The notes under the pieces were generated by a model that saw only the letters and a program-made list of their open reading frames with translations, was not told where the DNA came from and made no database searches. Shown one piece after another: positions 43,376 to 52,379 of a stretch of 64,000 nt of DNA. The position numbers were made by a program, and so were the translations under genes. Source of the DNA: Spiractinospora alimapuensis (GTDB lineage Bacteria; Actinomycetota; Actinomycetes; Streptosporangiales; Streptosporangiaceae); assembly GCF_018437505.1 (NCBI RefSeq), contig NZ_CP072467.1, positions 4,550,010 to 4,614,009 on the forward strand. The letters run 5' to 3'. How positions within the stretch are numbered: the stretch's first letter is position 1; each line of letters starts with the position of its first letter.

Positions 43376-43957
43376 TCAGTCGTCGAGCAGAGGGTTGTAC
43401 TTCATACTCAGGCTGCGTTCGAGCCCGGCGGCTCCGGCCAGGATGATGAGTGCCACGTTCGTCCAGCCCGGTAGCGTCAGTGCCGGGACCTCGAACGACG
43501 GCAGTCCGACGAGCGGCGTCAGGTTCCCGGCAAGGTTGATCAGCTGGGGAAGCTCGATCCCGAGCACAGCCAGTAGGACGACGAGCGAGACCCAACCGAC
43601 GACTCGGCTCGCGGTAGGGTGAGCGGTACCGACCCGCGCCCGCCATGCCTCGGCCGTTCCTTCGGCCGGTGGAAGCTGCACTGTGCCGCCAGCTTCGCCC
43701 TGTCGCAGGCGAACGTACTTCATGCCGGCCTTAGCGACCGCGGCCTCGATCCGTACGCCACCGCCGAGATGGAACGTGGCACGCCCGCGAGCAGTGTCGA
43801 CGAGTCGCCCGTTCCGGTAGAGGCGGATGCGCTCGTCCAGGTCGAGGTAGTGAGCGTCGACGACGTAGGTCGCCCCGTCGTGCTCGGTCTCGAAACGGCC
43901 CCGGACCAGCCTCTCCCCGCGCCGCAGCGGCCGCAGGACCTCGGAGTCATCCGCCAT
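43376..43957 (-). CDS. Membrane protein of the TetR cargo module
   Basis: This 193-residue product has a soluble beta-rich N-terminal half (GATYVVDAHYLDLDERIRLYRNGRLVD) and two membrane helices at the C-terminus (about residues 116-140 and 160-180). A good ribosome-binding site (GGAGGG) lies within the end of the TetR gene, so the two are co-expressed. No family is recognised. Confidence 0.6.
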   Translation of the reverse strand: MADDSEVLRPLRRGERLVRGRFETEHDGATYVVDAHYLDLDERIRLYRNGRLVDTARGRATFHLGGGVRIEAAVAKAGMKYVRLRQGEAGGTVQLPPAEGTAEAWRARVGTAHPTASRVVGWVSLVVLLAVLGIELPQLINLAGNLTPLVGLPSFEVPALTLPGWTNVALIILAGAAGLERSLSMKYNPLLDD

Positions 43958-44594
43958 GGCCGCCCTCCGTGTCGTCAGTCGTGCTCTTGCCGAGCCCGCA
44001 GGCCAGCGCCGCGTCTAGGACCCGGTGTGCCTCGTCGGCCCCGAGATGGCCGTGCAGGACTTCACTCGCGAGCCCGCCGGCCGTCGCAAGCAATCCATCA
44101 GAGATCATCTCCGGGGACGTGATGCCGGCTGCTTCCAGCGCGGAACCGGGTCTGCGTAAGACGAGCGCAACCTGATCGACCAGCAGCATGCGCAGCTCTG
44201 CGTGACCCTCCAGCAGTGCCCGCCCCAACGCCGGCTCGGTGAGCGCCAAGGTCTCAAACATGGTGACCACACGGAGATCTCTGAAGTCCTCGGGACTCCG
44301 CGGGATCATCGTGCGCAGAATCGCCGCGACCACCTCCGCAGGGCTCGGCTCGACTTTCGCGAGCGTCGCCTCCACACGAGAACGCGCCCTATCCTGCACA
44401 GCATCGAAGCAGGCCTGCACCAGCCTGGCGCGGTCGGTGAAGTAGTGCTGGACCCGTCCCGGGGATACATCCGCGGCAGCAGCGACCCGACGGAACGTCA
44501 GCGACTCGAGGCCCCCCTGCTCGACCGCGGCGCCCGCTGCATCGATGATCGCTTGCCGGACCACATCGTGATCGCGTCCGCGCCCTCGCGCCAC
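43947..44594 (-). CDS. TetR-family repressor
   Basis: This 215-residue regulator has an N-terminal helix-turn-helix (LTFRRVAAAADVSPGRVQHYFTDRARLV, about residues 29-56) and a helical ligand-binding C-terminal half. GTG 44594 follows GGAAGGGAGA. Its likely operator ATACA-AG-TGTAT lies 29 bp upstream, and a longer copy lies before the acyltransferase gene. The inducer is unknown. Confidence 0.85.
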   Translation of the reverse strand: MARGRGRDHDVVRQAIIDAAGAAVEQGGLESLTFRRVAAAADVSPGRVQHYFTDRARLVQACFDAVQDRARSRVEATLAKVEPSPAEVVAAILRTMIPRSPEDFRDLRVVTMFETLALTEPALGRALLEGHAELRMLLVDQVALVLRRPGSALEAAGITSPEMISDGLLATAGGLASEVLHGHLGADEAHRVLDAALACGLGKSTTDDTEGGHGG

Positions 44595-44622
44595 AGCCCA
44601 TCTCCCTTCCTTCCGCAGTGTA

Positions 44623-44634
44623 ATACAAGTGTAT
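44623..44634. promoter_or_regulatory. TetR operator candidate, copy 1
   Basis: ATACAAGTGTAT is a 5+2+5 dyad between the TetR start and the acyltransferase stop. It shares ATACAA..TGTAT with the 18-bp palindrome at 46132. Confidence 0.6.
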
Positions 44635-44831
44635 CGAAGTAAATACGCGGTCTCCATCCCTTCTGGCAGGCGGGCGACGGCGGCAGGCCGACATTGGCGC
44701 TCTACGGTCACTTGGCGATTTCAGTGCCGTGGGAGCGACCGGACGCCAGGCGCGGTGTCAGGGTTCGGCCACGGCCGAGCCTTGAACCCCGGTCGCGAAG
44801 GGTGCCGGGCATTGGGGAGCGGAGAAAGCTG

Positions 44832-45971
44832 TCACATAATCTTCTTGACTCCTGGGATCGTGCGCACGACTGCAGCGAGCAGCCAGCAGGCCGGTACTGC
44901 CAGGAGGAGCAGGACGCCGAACTTCGCGATCGCCGGAGCCGTGACGTCCCGAAGCATCAGTGCAAGACCGACCAGGATTGCGGGATGAATGACGTAGACG
45001 GTGAACGCGTTCGCCGACAGAAACCTCCGGATCGGTCCGGTGTCCGGCGCGAGTCGTCTGAATATCACCAGCACTACCACGCTGAGCCCGACGCCGAGCG
45101 CGGCCGTGAGAACTCCCGCCGCGACCGCAGACACGCGAGGGTCGGGCGACATCATCCCAGGCGCGAGCGCTGAAAGCGTGACTGCGGACAGGGCTGCGGT
45201 CATCGCGGCGACTGAGGTGGGCACGCGTTCCAGCCATCGATGCCGGGACGCGAGCACGCCAGCGGCAAACATCAACGCGTACTGCGGAAGAAAGGACGGC
45301 GTCGGCAGACCCACGACTGGCCAATGAGTGCCATCGGGAACAATGAGCCGCCAGGCCGCCCCCGTTGCAGCCATGACGGCCATGAGCGCGAGGAGTTGGA
45401 CGACGGCAACTCCGGGGCGAAGTTCGGAAGCGGTGTCCCGGCCAGGTGGAGGGGTTCTGCGTGCGGTGCGGTAGATGGCGTAGATCAATGAGAACACCAG
45501 CAGCACTTCGAGGAACCAGGCCGGTCCCGCATCGATAGTGCGAAGGTAGTGCAGAGCGTAGGGCGGCCGGTCCGAGTCGAGTAGCCAGGAGTGGAAGTTG
45601 GCAAGTGGCCGCACGATCAGCACGAAGCTGAGCAATGGGAGACCCAGACGGATGAGCCGATCCTGGGCGAATGTGCGCGGCCCGTGTCGGTCGACCGACA
45701 CAGGAACGAAGTAGCCCGAGATGAGGAAGAATAAACCCATGAACCAGGTCTGGTTCAGCACAACCAGCGCGTCTAGCGCATAGGCCGACGGATCCTGTGG
45801 GGGCTCGTTGTAGAACCAGACGGGGATGTTCCCGTAGGTGACCGCGCAGTGGTGCGCTATGACCAGGACGGTAACTGCCACCCGGACCGTGTCAATCCAC
45901 GGCAGTCGAGGACGAGCAGCGGCCTCGGCGCGGTGCAGCCCCCGCAAGTTCGGTTGAGACTCTCTATGCAT
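44832..45971 (-). CDS. Acyltransferase 3-family membrane protein
   Basis: This 379-residue protein has about ten membrane helices and the acyltransferase-3 opening (PWIDTVRVAVTVLVIAHH, about residues 24-41). GLFFLISGYFVPVSVDR and FTVYVIHPAILVGLALML appear later. Such enzymes O-acylate surface sugars or lipids at the outer face. It lies between the two TetR operator candidates and is probably regulated by TetR. Confidence 0.85.
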   Translation of the reverse strand: MHRESQPNLRGLHRAEAAARPRLPWIDTVRVAVTVLVIAHHCAVTYGNIPVWFYNEPPQDPSAYALDALVVLNQTWFMGLFFLISGYFVPVSVDRHGPRTFAQDRLIRLGLPLLSFVLIVRPLANFHSWLLDSDRPPYALHYLRTIDAGPAWFLEVLLVFSLIYAIYRTARRTPPPGRDTASELRPGVAVVQLLALMAVMAATGAAWRLIVPDGTHWPVVGLPTPSFLPQYALMFAAGVLASRHRWLERVPTSVAAMTAALSAVTLSALAPGMMSPDPRVSAVAAGVLTAALGVGLSVVVLVIFRRLAPDTGPIRRFLSANAFTVYVIHPAILVGLALMLRDVTAPAIAKFGVLLLLAVPACWLLAAVVRTIPGVKKIM

Positions 45972-46131
45972 CAGATTGGCATCCTGTCTTTGTTCTCGGC
46001 GGTGAACTGTCGCGGCATAGCCGAGTTGGTTCGCGTTGCTGTGGCGTGGGCAGAGACCCTGCAGGGCTTTGCCCGCCGAGGCCTAACCTCGGTTTGGGGG
46101 CTGCGGGCTTACCCCCGGGCGTCACAGCACT

Positions 46132-46149
46132 ACGATACAATTGTATCGT
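46132..46149. promoter_or_regulatory. 18-bp perfect palindrome, TetR operator candidate copy 2
   Basis: ACGATACAATTGTATCGT reads the same on both strands. It lies 160 bp upstream of the acyltransferase start and ends exactly where the truncated methyltransferase gene stops (46150). Confidence 0.7.
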
Positions 46150-46617
46150 TCAGGGTGTGAAGTCGATGGTTGCATCGTCGGGGTTGCGTGCATCGGGGGT
46201 TGCTCCTTCCGGGGTGGGGCGGACTGCGGGTGCGGAGAGCAGGCCGCGGACGTTCTCGATGACGACGAGCTCGGGTTGTAGCGCGTCGATCGCGGCCGCC
46301 ATGTGCGACCAGAGCCCGGAGCGCGTGCCGGGTGCGAGGCCGGCGCCTCTGCCGACCGTGCTCACGTCTTGGCAGGGGAACCCTCCGATCAGCACGTCCA
46401 CCGGCAGCACCGTCGCCCACTCGACGGATGTGATGTCGCCGAGGTCCGGGAAGCCCGGCCAGTGGTGGGCGAAGACGCGGATGGAGGTGTTGGTCTCGGA
46501 GAACCAGATCGTCTCGCCGCCGGTGGCGTACTCGACGGCAAGGTCGAGGCCGCCGTAGCCGGAGGACAGCGACCCGACGTGGAGAGGGCGGCCGCGAAGG
46601 GGATGGTCGTCGCGCAT
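46150..46617 (-). pseudogene. C5 DNA cytosine methyltransferase, C-terminally truncated
   Basis: The 155-residue frame has motif I (GSLSSGYGGLDLAVE), the catalytic PCQ motif with Cys82 (GGFPCQDVS) and motif VI ENVRGLL (121-127). It then stops. Motifs VIII to X and the target-recognition domain are absent; such enzymes are usually more than 300 residues. It probably lost its 3' half where the TetR/acyltransferase DNA is now joined. Activity is unlikely. Confidence 0.75.
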
Positions 46618-46863
46618 GAGGTGGCTCCGCAGGCTTCGTGAACTCGGGATCTCGACGCGACCGAACGGGCGCCGACGCTCCGGGCTGAACACCTGCCAGG
46701 TGTGCCACCAGACGACCGGCGCGTATCGAATGACCGCGACCCGAAGCGTCTTCGGCCGACTGCCTCCTCGAACCCGCGGCAGCGCGCGACTCGACCTCCT
46801 TCGTGACCGTCGCTCTCGCCGCCCCAACGAGCCGCCACACGTCTTTCAAGCGAGGCCCCTGCC

Positions 46864-46892
46864 GTCAACCTAAGTTGACAACGGGAGGTTGA
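46864..46892. promoter_or_regulatory. Nested inverted repeats before the relaxase gene (oriT or operator candidate)
   Basis: GTCAAC-CTAA-GTTGAC (46864-46879) is a perfect dyad. A second inverted repeat TCAACCT (46865-46871) / AGGTTGA (46886-46892) overlaps it. These repeats lie 45-70 bp before the relaxase start and might be an origin of transfer or an operator. Confidence 0.45.
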
Positions 46893-46935
46893 GACGCTTC
46901 GCCGTTGTGAGATGCCGTCGGCTCACCTGGTCGGT

Positions 46936-49900
46936 ATGACGGTCTCGATGCGAGTGATGAGCGCCGGCGACGGCTACGAGTACCTGCTGCGCACCGTCGC
47001 CGCCGGTGACGGCGACCGCTCGCTCTCGACCCCGTTGACGAGGTATTACACGGAGGAGGGAACTCCTCCCGGGTTTTGGATGGGGTCGGGCCTGCCGTAC
47101 CTCGGCGGCGGCGAGCTCACCGAGGGCGGCCGGGTCTCCGAGGCTCAGCTTCAGCTCCTGGTCGGGATGGGTCGCGACCCGATCACGGGTGAGCCGCTGG
47201 GTGAGGCGTATCGGCAGTACGCGAGCGTGCAGGAGCGCGTCGATCAGCGGGTCGCTGACCTTGACTCGGAGCTGGGGCCGGTGTCTCGTGCGGAGCAGGT
47301 CGCGGCGATCGAGGCGGAGGAGGCTGAGCGCGGCACCCGCCGGGCGGTCGCGGGGTATGACTTGACGTTCTCGGTGCCGAAGTCGCTGTCGGCGTGGTGG
47401 GGTGTTGCGGACGGAGGCACGCAATCCCTGATCGCAGACGCCCATCATCAGGCGGTTGCGGAGGTGGTTGCGTTCCTCGAACGCGAGGTTGCGACCACGC
47501 GCGTCGGTGCCGCCGGGCCGGAGGGCGCGGTCGCGCATGTCGATGTCGCCGGCGTCCTCGCAACCGCGTTCGACCACTACGACTCACGCAGTGGTGATCC
47601 GCAGTTGCACACGCACGTCGTGGTCAGCAACAAAGTGCTGACGGTGCAAGATCAGAAATGGCGCACCCTCGCCGGTCGCCCGGTGCACGCCTCGGTCGTC
47701 GCGCTGTCCGAGCTGTACAACGCGATCCTCGCTGATCGGATCACGGGCATGTTCGGGATCGAGTGGGAGGCCAGGGAGCGGGGCCGGGATCGGAACCCGG
47801 CATGGGAGCTTGCGCCGGTGCCGGACGAGCTGATCTCGGAGTTCTCGTCGCGGTCGCGGCAGATCGAGGAGGAGAAGACTCGCCTGATCGACACTTACCG
47901 GGCCAAGCATGGCCGTGAGCCGTCGGCGAAGACGATCCTGAAGCTCCGCGCCCAGGCGACCCTCGCGACTCGTCCGGAGAAGCGGGTGCAGTCGCTCGCT
48001 GCCCTTACCGCCAACTGGCGCCACCGCGCCGGCGAGGTCCTCGGTGAGGACGCGACCGGCTGGGCGCGCACTCTCACCGGCACCGGGGAGCAGGCGGCGC
48101 TGTTGCGGGCCGACGATGTACCCCTGGACACCATCACCGACCTCGGCCAGTCCGTCGTCGCGGCGGTGGGTGAGAAACGGTCGACGTGGCGGCGCTGGAA
48201 CCTCCACTCCGAGGCGAGCCGGCAGCTCATGGGCATCCGGTTCGCGACCGCCGCTGACAGGGAGGCGATCACCGGCATGGTCACCGACGCCGCCGAACAG
48301 GCGTCGCTGCGGTTGACGCCGCCGGAGCTGGCATCGAGCCCGATCGTGTTCCGCCGCCCCGACGGATCAAGCCGCTTCCGCCACCCCAGCGCCGTCCTTT
48401 ACTCCACCGAAGAACTGCTGGCCGCGGAAGACCGCCTCCTCGACCGCTCCCACGCCACGACCGGGCCGACCGTGGAACTGGCCACCGTCGAGAAGATCAC
48501 CAGCAGACCGGATACGGAGGGCCGCCGGCTCGGCCCCGATCAGGCCGATGCCCTACAGCGGATCGCCGTGTCGGGCCGGGTCGTCGACGTGCTCGTCGGG
48601 CCAGCAGGTGCAGGGAAGACGACAGCGATGAGCGCGTTGAAGCGGGCCTGGGAGCAGCAGCACGGCACAGGCAGCGTGGTCGGGCTCGCCCCGTCGGAGA
48701 ACGCGGCACAGGTGCTCGGCGAGGAACTGGGGATCGCGACGGAAAACACGGCCCGCTGGTGGCAGATGCACCTCCTCCACGGAACCACGTTCGACAAGGA
48801 CCAGCTCGTGATCCTCGACGAAGCATCCCTGGCCGGCACCGGCTCCCTCGATCGCATCACCGGCCTCGCCGAACAAGCCGGCGCGAAAGTCCTCCTCGTG
48901 GGCGACTGGTCGCAACTCCAGGCGGTGGATGCGGGCGGGGCGTTCGGGATGCTAGTCCACGACCGCGACGACGCCCCCGAACTGGTCGACGTACACCGGT
49001 TCACCCATCAATGGGAGAAGGCCAACTCGCTGGCCCTGCGGCACGGCCGTACCCCGGCCATCGACACGCTCATCGAGCACGACCGAGTGCGCGGCGGGGA
49101 ACAGGACGCGATGATCGATGCCGCCTACACCGCCTGGCGGGCCGACGTGCAAGCGGGGTGGGCGTCGATCCTCGTCGCCGAAACCCGCGAGACCGTCACC
49201 CAGCTCAACGAGCGGGCCCGCGCCGACCTCATCCTCGACCGCACGATCACCCCCAGCCGAGAAGTCACCCTGCACGACGGCACCCAGGCATCCAAGGGTG
49301 ACCGGGTCATCACAAGGGAGAACGACCGGCGCCTGCGGTCGAAGAACGGCAAGAACTGGGTGCGCAACGGCGACCGCTGGACCATCACCGCCGTTTCCAG
49401 CGATGGGTCGATCACCGTCCGCCCCGCCGGACGACGCTTCGGCGGCTCACTCGTGCTCCCCGCCGCCTACGTCGCCGAACAGGTCGAACTCGGGTATGCG
49501 ATCACCGGGCACCGCGCCCAAGGCGTCACGGTCGACACCGCGCACACGGTCGTGACGGCGACGACCACGCGGGAGAACTTCTACGTCGCGATGACCCGCG
49601 GCCGGCACGGGAACTACGCCTACGTCGCCACCGACACCACAGACGACGCGCATGTCGCCCCGCACCCCTCCGACAACCCCGACGCCGCCGCCCGGTCCGT
49701 CCTGTACGGGGTGCTCCAGCACGTCGGCGCCGAGCTGTCCGCGCACGAGACCGTCACCGCCGAGCAGGAGCGCTGGGGGTCCATCGCTCAGTTGGTGGCG
49801 GAGTACGAGACCATCGCCCAAGCCGGCCAGCACGACCGCTGGGCCACCCTCCTCGAAACCTCCGGCCTCACCGAGGGGCAGGTCGATCTCGTGCTCGGCT

Positions 49901-50499
49901 CCGACGCCTACGGTGCCCTGTCCGCCGAGCTGCGCCGCGCCGAGGCCAACCATCACGACCTCGATGAGTTGTTCCCGTGGCTCGTGGCGGCGCGGGACTT
50001 CGCCGATGCCGACGACATCGCCTCGGTCCTGCACCACCGCCTTGCCCGCGCTACCGCCCGCCCCGCCGGGTCCGGACGCACCCGCCGATCACCATGGCTG
50101 ATCGCCGGGCTCGTCCCGTATGCCTCCGGCGTCACCGACCCCGAGATGCACCACGCCCTCACCGAACGCGAAGAGCTCATCGAGCACCGCGCATCCGCGG
50201 TCCTCGACCGCGACCTGAACGAGGGAGAACCATGGACGGCCGCGCTCGGAACCAAGCCAGCAGACGCACGAACGGCGCAGCGATGGCGGCAGGCCGGCCG
50301 GGTCGTCGCCGCCTATCGCGACCGGTACCAGATCACCGACGACACCCCGCTCGGCCCAGGGCCCGGATCGGATGCGCAGAAACTCGACGCCGCCCGCGCC
50401 ACCGCCGCGCTCACCCGGGCCCAGCAGCTCAGCCGCCACACCCCGAACACCGAGCAGCCGGACCTCACCATGGAGGCCCGGCAGGGCCGCGCGCTCTGA
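46936..50499 (+). CDS. traA: MobF-type conjugative relaxase-helicase (TraA/TrwC family)
   Basis: This 1187-residue protein nicks oriT and unwinds the transferred strand. The relaxase domain starts MTVSMRVMSAGDGYEYL, with TPLTRYYTEEGTPPGFW and the metal motif HTH (His225, His227 in QLHTHVV). The RecD-like helicase has Walker A GPAGAGKT (about 555-562), LVILDEASLAG and the C-terminal YAITGHRAQG motif. A long helical tail follows. ATG 46936 is chosen because homologues start at MTVSMRV; ATG 46912 is an alternative. Confidence 0.94.
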   Translation: MTVSMRVMSAGDGYEYLLRTVAAGDGDRSLSTPLTRYYTEEGTPPGFWMGSGLPYLGGGELTEGGRVSEAQLQLLVGMGRDPITGEPLGEAYRQYASVQERVDQRVADLDSELGPVSRAEQVAAIEAEEAERGTRRAVAGYDLTFSVPKSLSAWWGVADGGTQSLIADAHHQAVAEVVAFLEREVATTRVGAAGPEGAVAHVDVAGVLATAFDHYDSRSGDPQLHTHVVVSNKVLTVQDQKWRTLAGRPVHASVVALSELYNAILADRITGMFGIEWEARERGRDRNPAWELAPVPDELISEFSSRSRQIEEEKTRLIDTYRAKHGREPSAKTILKLRAQATLATRPEKRVQSLAALTANWRHRAGEVLGEDATGWARTLTGTGEQAALLRADDVPLDTITDLGQSVVAAVGEKRSTWRRWNLHSEASRQLMGIRFATAADREAITGMVTDAAEQASLRLTPPELASSPIVFRRPDGSSRFRHPSAVLYSTEELLAAEDRLLDRSHATTGPTVELATVEKITSRPDTEGRRLGPDQADALQRIAVSGRVVDVLVGPAGAGKTTAMSALKRAWEQQHGTGSVVGLAPSENAAQVLGEELGIATENTARWWQMHLLHGTTFDKDQLVILDEASLAGTGSLDRITGLAEQAGAKVLLVGDWSQLQAVDAGGAFGMLVHDRDDAPELVDVHRFTHQWEKANSLALRHGRTPAIDTLIEHDRVRGGEQDAMIDAAYTAWRADVQAGWASILVAETRETVTQLNERARADLILDRTITPSREVTLHDGTQASKGDRVITRENDRRLRSKNGKNWVRNGDRWTITAVSSDGSITVRPAGRRFGGSLVLPAAYVAEQVELGYAITGHRAQGVTVDTAHTVVTATTTRENFYVAMTRGRHGNYAYVATDTTDDAHVAPHPSDNPDAAARSVLYGVLQHVGAELSAHETVTAEQERWGSIAQLVAEYETIAQAGQHDRWATLLETSGLTEGQVDLVLGSDAYGALSAELRRAEANHHDLDELFPWLVAARDFADADDIASVLHHRLARATARPAGSGRTRRSPWLIAGLVPYASGVTDPEMHHALTEREELIEHRASAVLDRDLNEGEPWTAALGTKPADARTAQRWRQAGRVVAAYRDRYQITDDTPLGPGPGSDAQKLDAARATAALTRAQQLSRHTPNTEQPDLTMEARQGRAL

Positions 50500-50507
50500 C
50501 CCGCGGA

Positions 50508-51512
50508 TCAGAGGGAGCGGCCGGGCCGGTACTGATCGACGGCATCGAGATCGCGACCGGCGCTCAGCCCCGTGGTTCGTGCCGGGGCCTGGCGTCGTCG
50601 GTCGCTGGTGAGGGTGGCGAGGTCGTGGTGGCCGGTGACGAGGGCGGCGGTGCCCTCGCTCAGCAGCAGATGCGTGCCGGTGCTCGCCGCGGACGTGACC
50701 GGCCCGGGCACCGCCCCAACCCCACGACCGAGGGCATGCGCTTCGCGGGCGACGTGCAGGGAGCCGGAGCGTGCCCCGGCTTCCACGATCACCGTCGCCG
50801 AGGACAGTGCCGCCAGGAGTCGGCCGCGGGCGATGAACCGGTGCCGGGTCGGCGCCGCCCCGGGCGGCATCTCACTCATCAGCAACCCCACATCGCCGAC
50901 CCGTTCGAGCATGTCGCGATGCCCCGCCGGGTAGAGCCGGTCCGGCCCGCCGGGCACCACCGCGATCGTCTGCCCACCGCTACTCAGCGCAGCGCGGTGC
51001 GCGGCACCGTCGATGCCGTAGGCGCCGCCGGAGACCACGATCTGCTCCGCGTGCGACGCATCGTGCGCGAGCTCTCCGGCGACGTGATCGCCGTAACTCG
51101 TCGATGCCCGAGACCCGGTGATCGTCACCCGCGTCTCCTGCCGGACTGCGAGGAACGAGGTCGCCCCCTTCGCCCACAGCACATACGGGGCACGATCACC
51201 CAGCGCGTCCACCGAGACCGGCCAATGCGCATCGCCAGGGATCAGCGGCGCATACGACCCGTCCAGCAGCCCCGCCAGCTCATCGCCGAGGCTGCCCCGG
51301 GAAGCGAACTGCTGCGCGGTGTGGTGCAGGATCGACGCTTCCTCAGCCCGGACGCCCGGCATCGATCCGCCCGCGTCGAGGAGCCGGAGGGTATCGACGG
51401 CGCCTTCGCGGCGCAGCAGCCGACCGACGGTGCGGTCGGCGGGCTCGATCATCATCGAGAGCATCACGCGGGCCGTCCGCTCATCGGAGGCGTAGTCAGC
51501 CAGAGCAACCAT
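50508..51512 (-). CDS. dprA: DprA-like DNA-processing protein on the ICE
   Basis: This 334-residue protein has a Rossmann-like DprA core: VTITGSRASTSYGDHVAGEL, VVSGGAYGIDGAAHRAAL, TIAVVPGGPDRLYPAGH, ARSGSLHVAREAHALGR and GPVTSAASTGTHLLL. DprA loads RecA on incoming single-stranded DNA. Many actinobacterial ICEs carry a copy convergent with the MobF gene, suggesting a role in handling transferred strands. ATG 51512 is used; GGTGCACCTG lies upstream. Confidence 0.9.
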   Translation of the reverse strand: MVALADYASDERTARVMLSMMIEPADRTVGRLLRREGAVDTLRLLDAGGSMPGVRAEEASILHHTAQQFASRGSLGDELAGLLDGSYAPLIPGDAHWPVSVDALGDRAPYVLWAKGATSFLAVRQETRVTITGSRASTSYGDHVAGELAHDASHAEQIVVSGGAYGIDGAAHRAALSSGGQTIAVVPGGPDRLYPAGHRDMLERVGDVGLLMSEMPPGAAPTRHRFIARGRLLAALSSATVIVEAGARSGSLHVAREAHALGRGVGAVPGPVTSAASTGTHLLLSEGTAALVTGHHDLATLTSDRRRQAPARTTGLSAGRDLDAVDQYRPGRSL

Positions 51513-51547
51513 GACCGGGTCCTTCCACTCACCAGGCACTACCAGCG

Positions 51548-51558
51548 CAGGTGCACCC
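51548..51558 (-). repeat. GGTGCACCTG motif, copy 6
   Basis: The minus strand reads CGGGTGCACCTGCGC about 36 bp upstream of the dprA start. Confidence 0.45.
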
Positions 51559-51719
51559 GGCACCGCGACGAGACCTTCCCCTTCGCCAGGCCCCGGCGTA
51601 AACTAGGAGGTGAAGCGCAGGCATTCCATCTGTAGGGTCCTTCGGGATCGCCCCTTCCGGGGCCACCACCAACACGCCGCTTCTCGATCATTCGAACCGT
51701 GTTGAATGGAGGCCCACCG

Positions 51720-52127
51720 ATGTTCCTCAGCGACCGCGCCCGACGCCGCTGGCGCCAGAGCGAGAACACCGCCCAGAACCTGGAACCGGCCCGCCGGCTC
51801 TTCCCGACGAACCGCATCCGCGATGCCGTCTACACCCGGCGCGGACTCAAATGGGGCGTTCCCGCGATGCTGCTCGCCGCCCCCTACATCGCCGCCGTCA
51901 AGCTCCTGAGCGATCACATCGAGCAGGGCGGTCCCGGCTGGCTCCACCTGGTCGTCCTGCTGTGCGCATGGAACGCGCTCAAGATGCTCTGGCTCGGCCC
52001 GATGAGCCTCATCGCCCTCGCCCGCGTCCGCTACCGCGAGCACGTCCAGCGCCGCGCTGCTCGCCGTGAAGATCGCCACCACACGGGGGTCGCGATAACC
52101 AGGTGCTGGGCATTCCGGATCGCCTGA
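51720..52127 (+). CDS. ICE-end two-helix membrane protein
   Basis: The 135-residue product begins MFLSDRARRRWRQSENTAQN. It continues with RRGLKWGVPAMLLAAPYIAAV, then GWLHLVVLLCAWNALKMLWLG, a second membrane helix. The pattern is common at the right end of actinobacterial ICEs. GGAGG precedes ATG 51720. Its last about 18 residues read into the flanking oxidoreductase remnant, so the natural C-terminus was probably changed by the element boundary. Confidence 0.6.
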   Translation: MFLSDRARRRWRQSENTAQNLEPARRLFPTNRIRDAVYTRRGLKWGVPAMLLAAPYIAAVKLLSDHIEQGGPGWLHLVVLLCAWNALKMLWLGPMSLIALARVRYREHVQRRAARREDRHHTGVAITRCWAFRIA

Positions 52128-52315
52128 CGAGCCTCGACCAGATCAGGCTCGATAGGCATGCGCCGGGTGTATCCGAAGCGCAGCTGCAGGTCAAAGTCCA
52201 GATCCCGAACCGCAAGCAATCGCGCGTCGGTGGAATGGTGGGCGTAGGTACGCGCGATGGCGGCTGTCAGGCTGTCAGGATTTGGGTGGCCGTCGATGAC
52301 GAGAACCGCGGGCAT
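52031..52315 (-). pseudogene. NAD(P)H dehydrogenase (quinone)/flavodoxin-like, truncated
   Basis: From ATG 52315 (GGAGG 6 nt upstream) the frame reads MPAVLVIDGHPNPDSLTAA and matches the flavodoxin-like reductase family through VIATPVWW. It then loses similarity at about 52075 and ends after a short junk tail at 52031. The missing half probably lay where the ICE now sits. Confidence 0.7.
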
Positions 52316-52379
52316 GAATTCCTCCGGGTCGAGGGTTGATGATGTTGACGTGGCGACTACGCCCTGCGACAAAGGCGCG

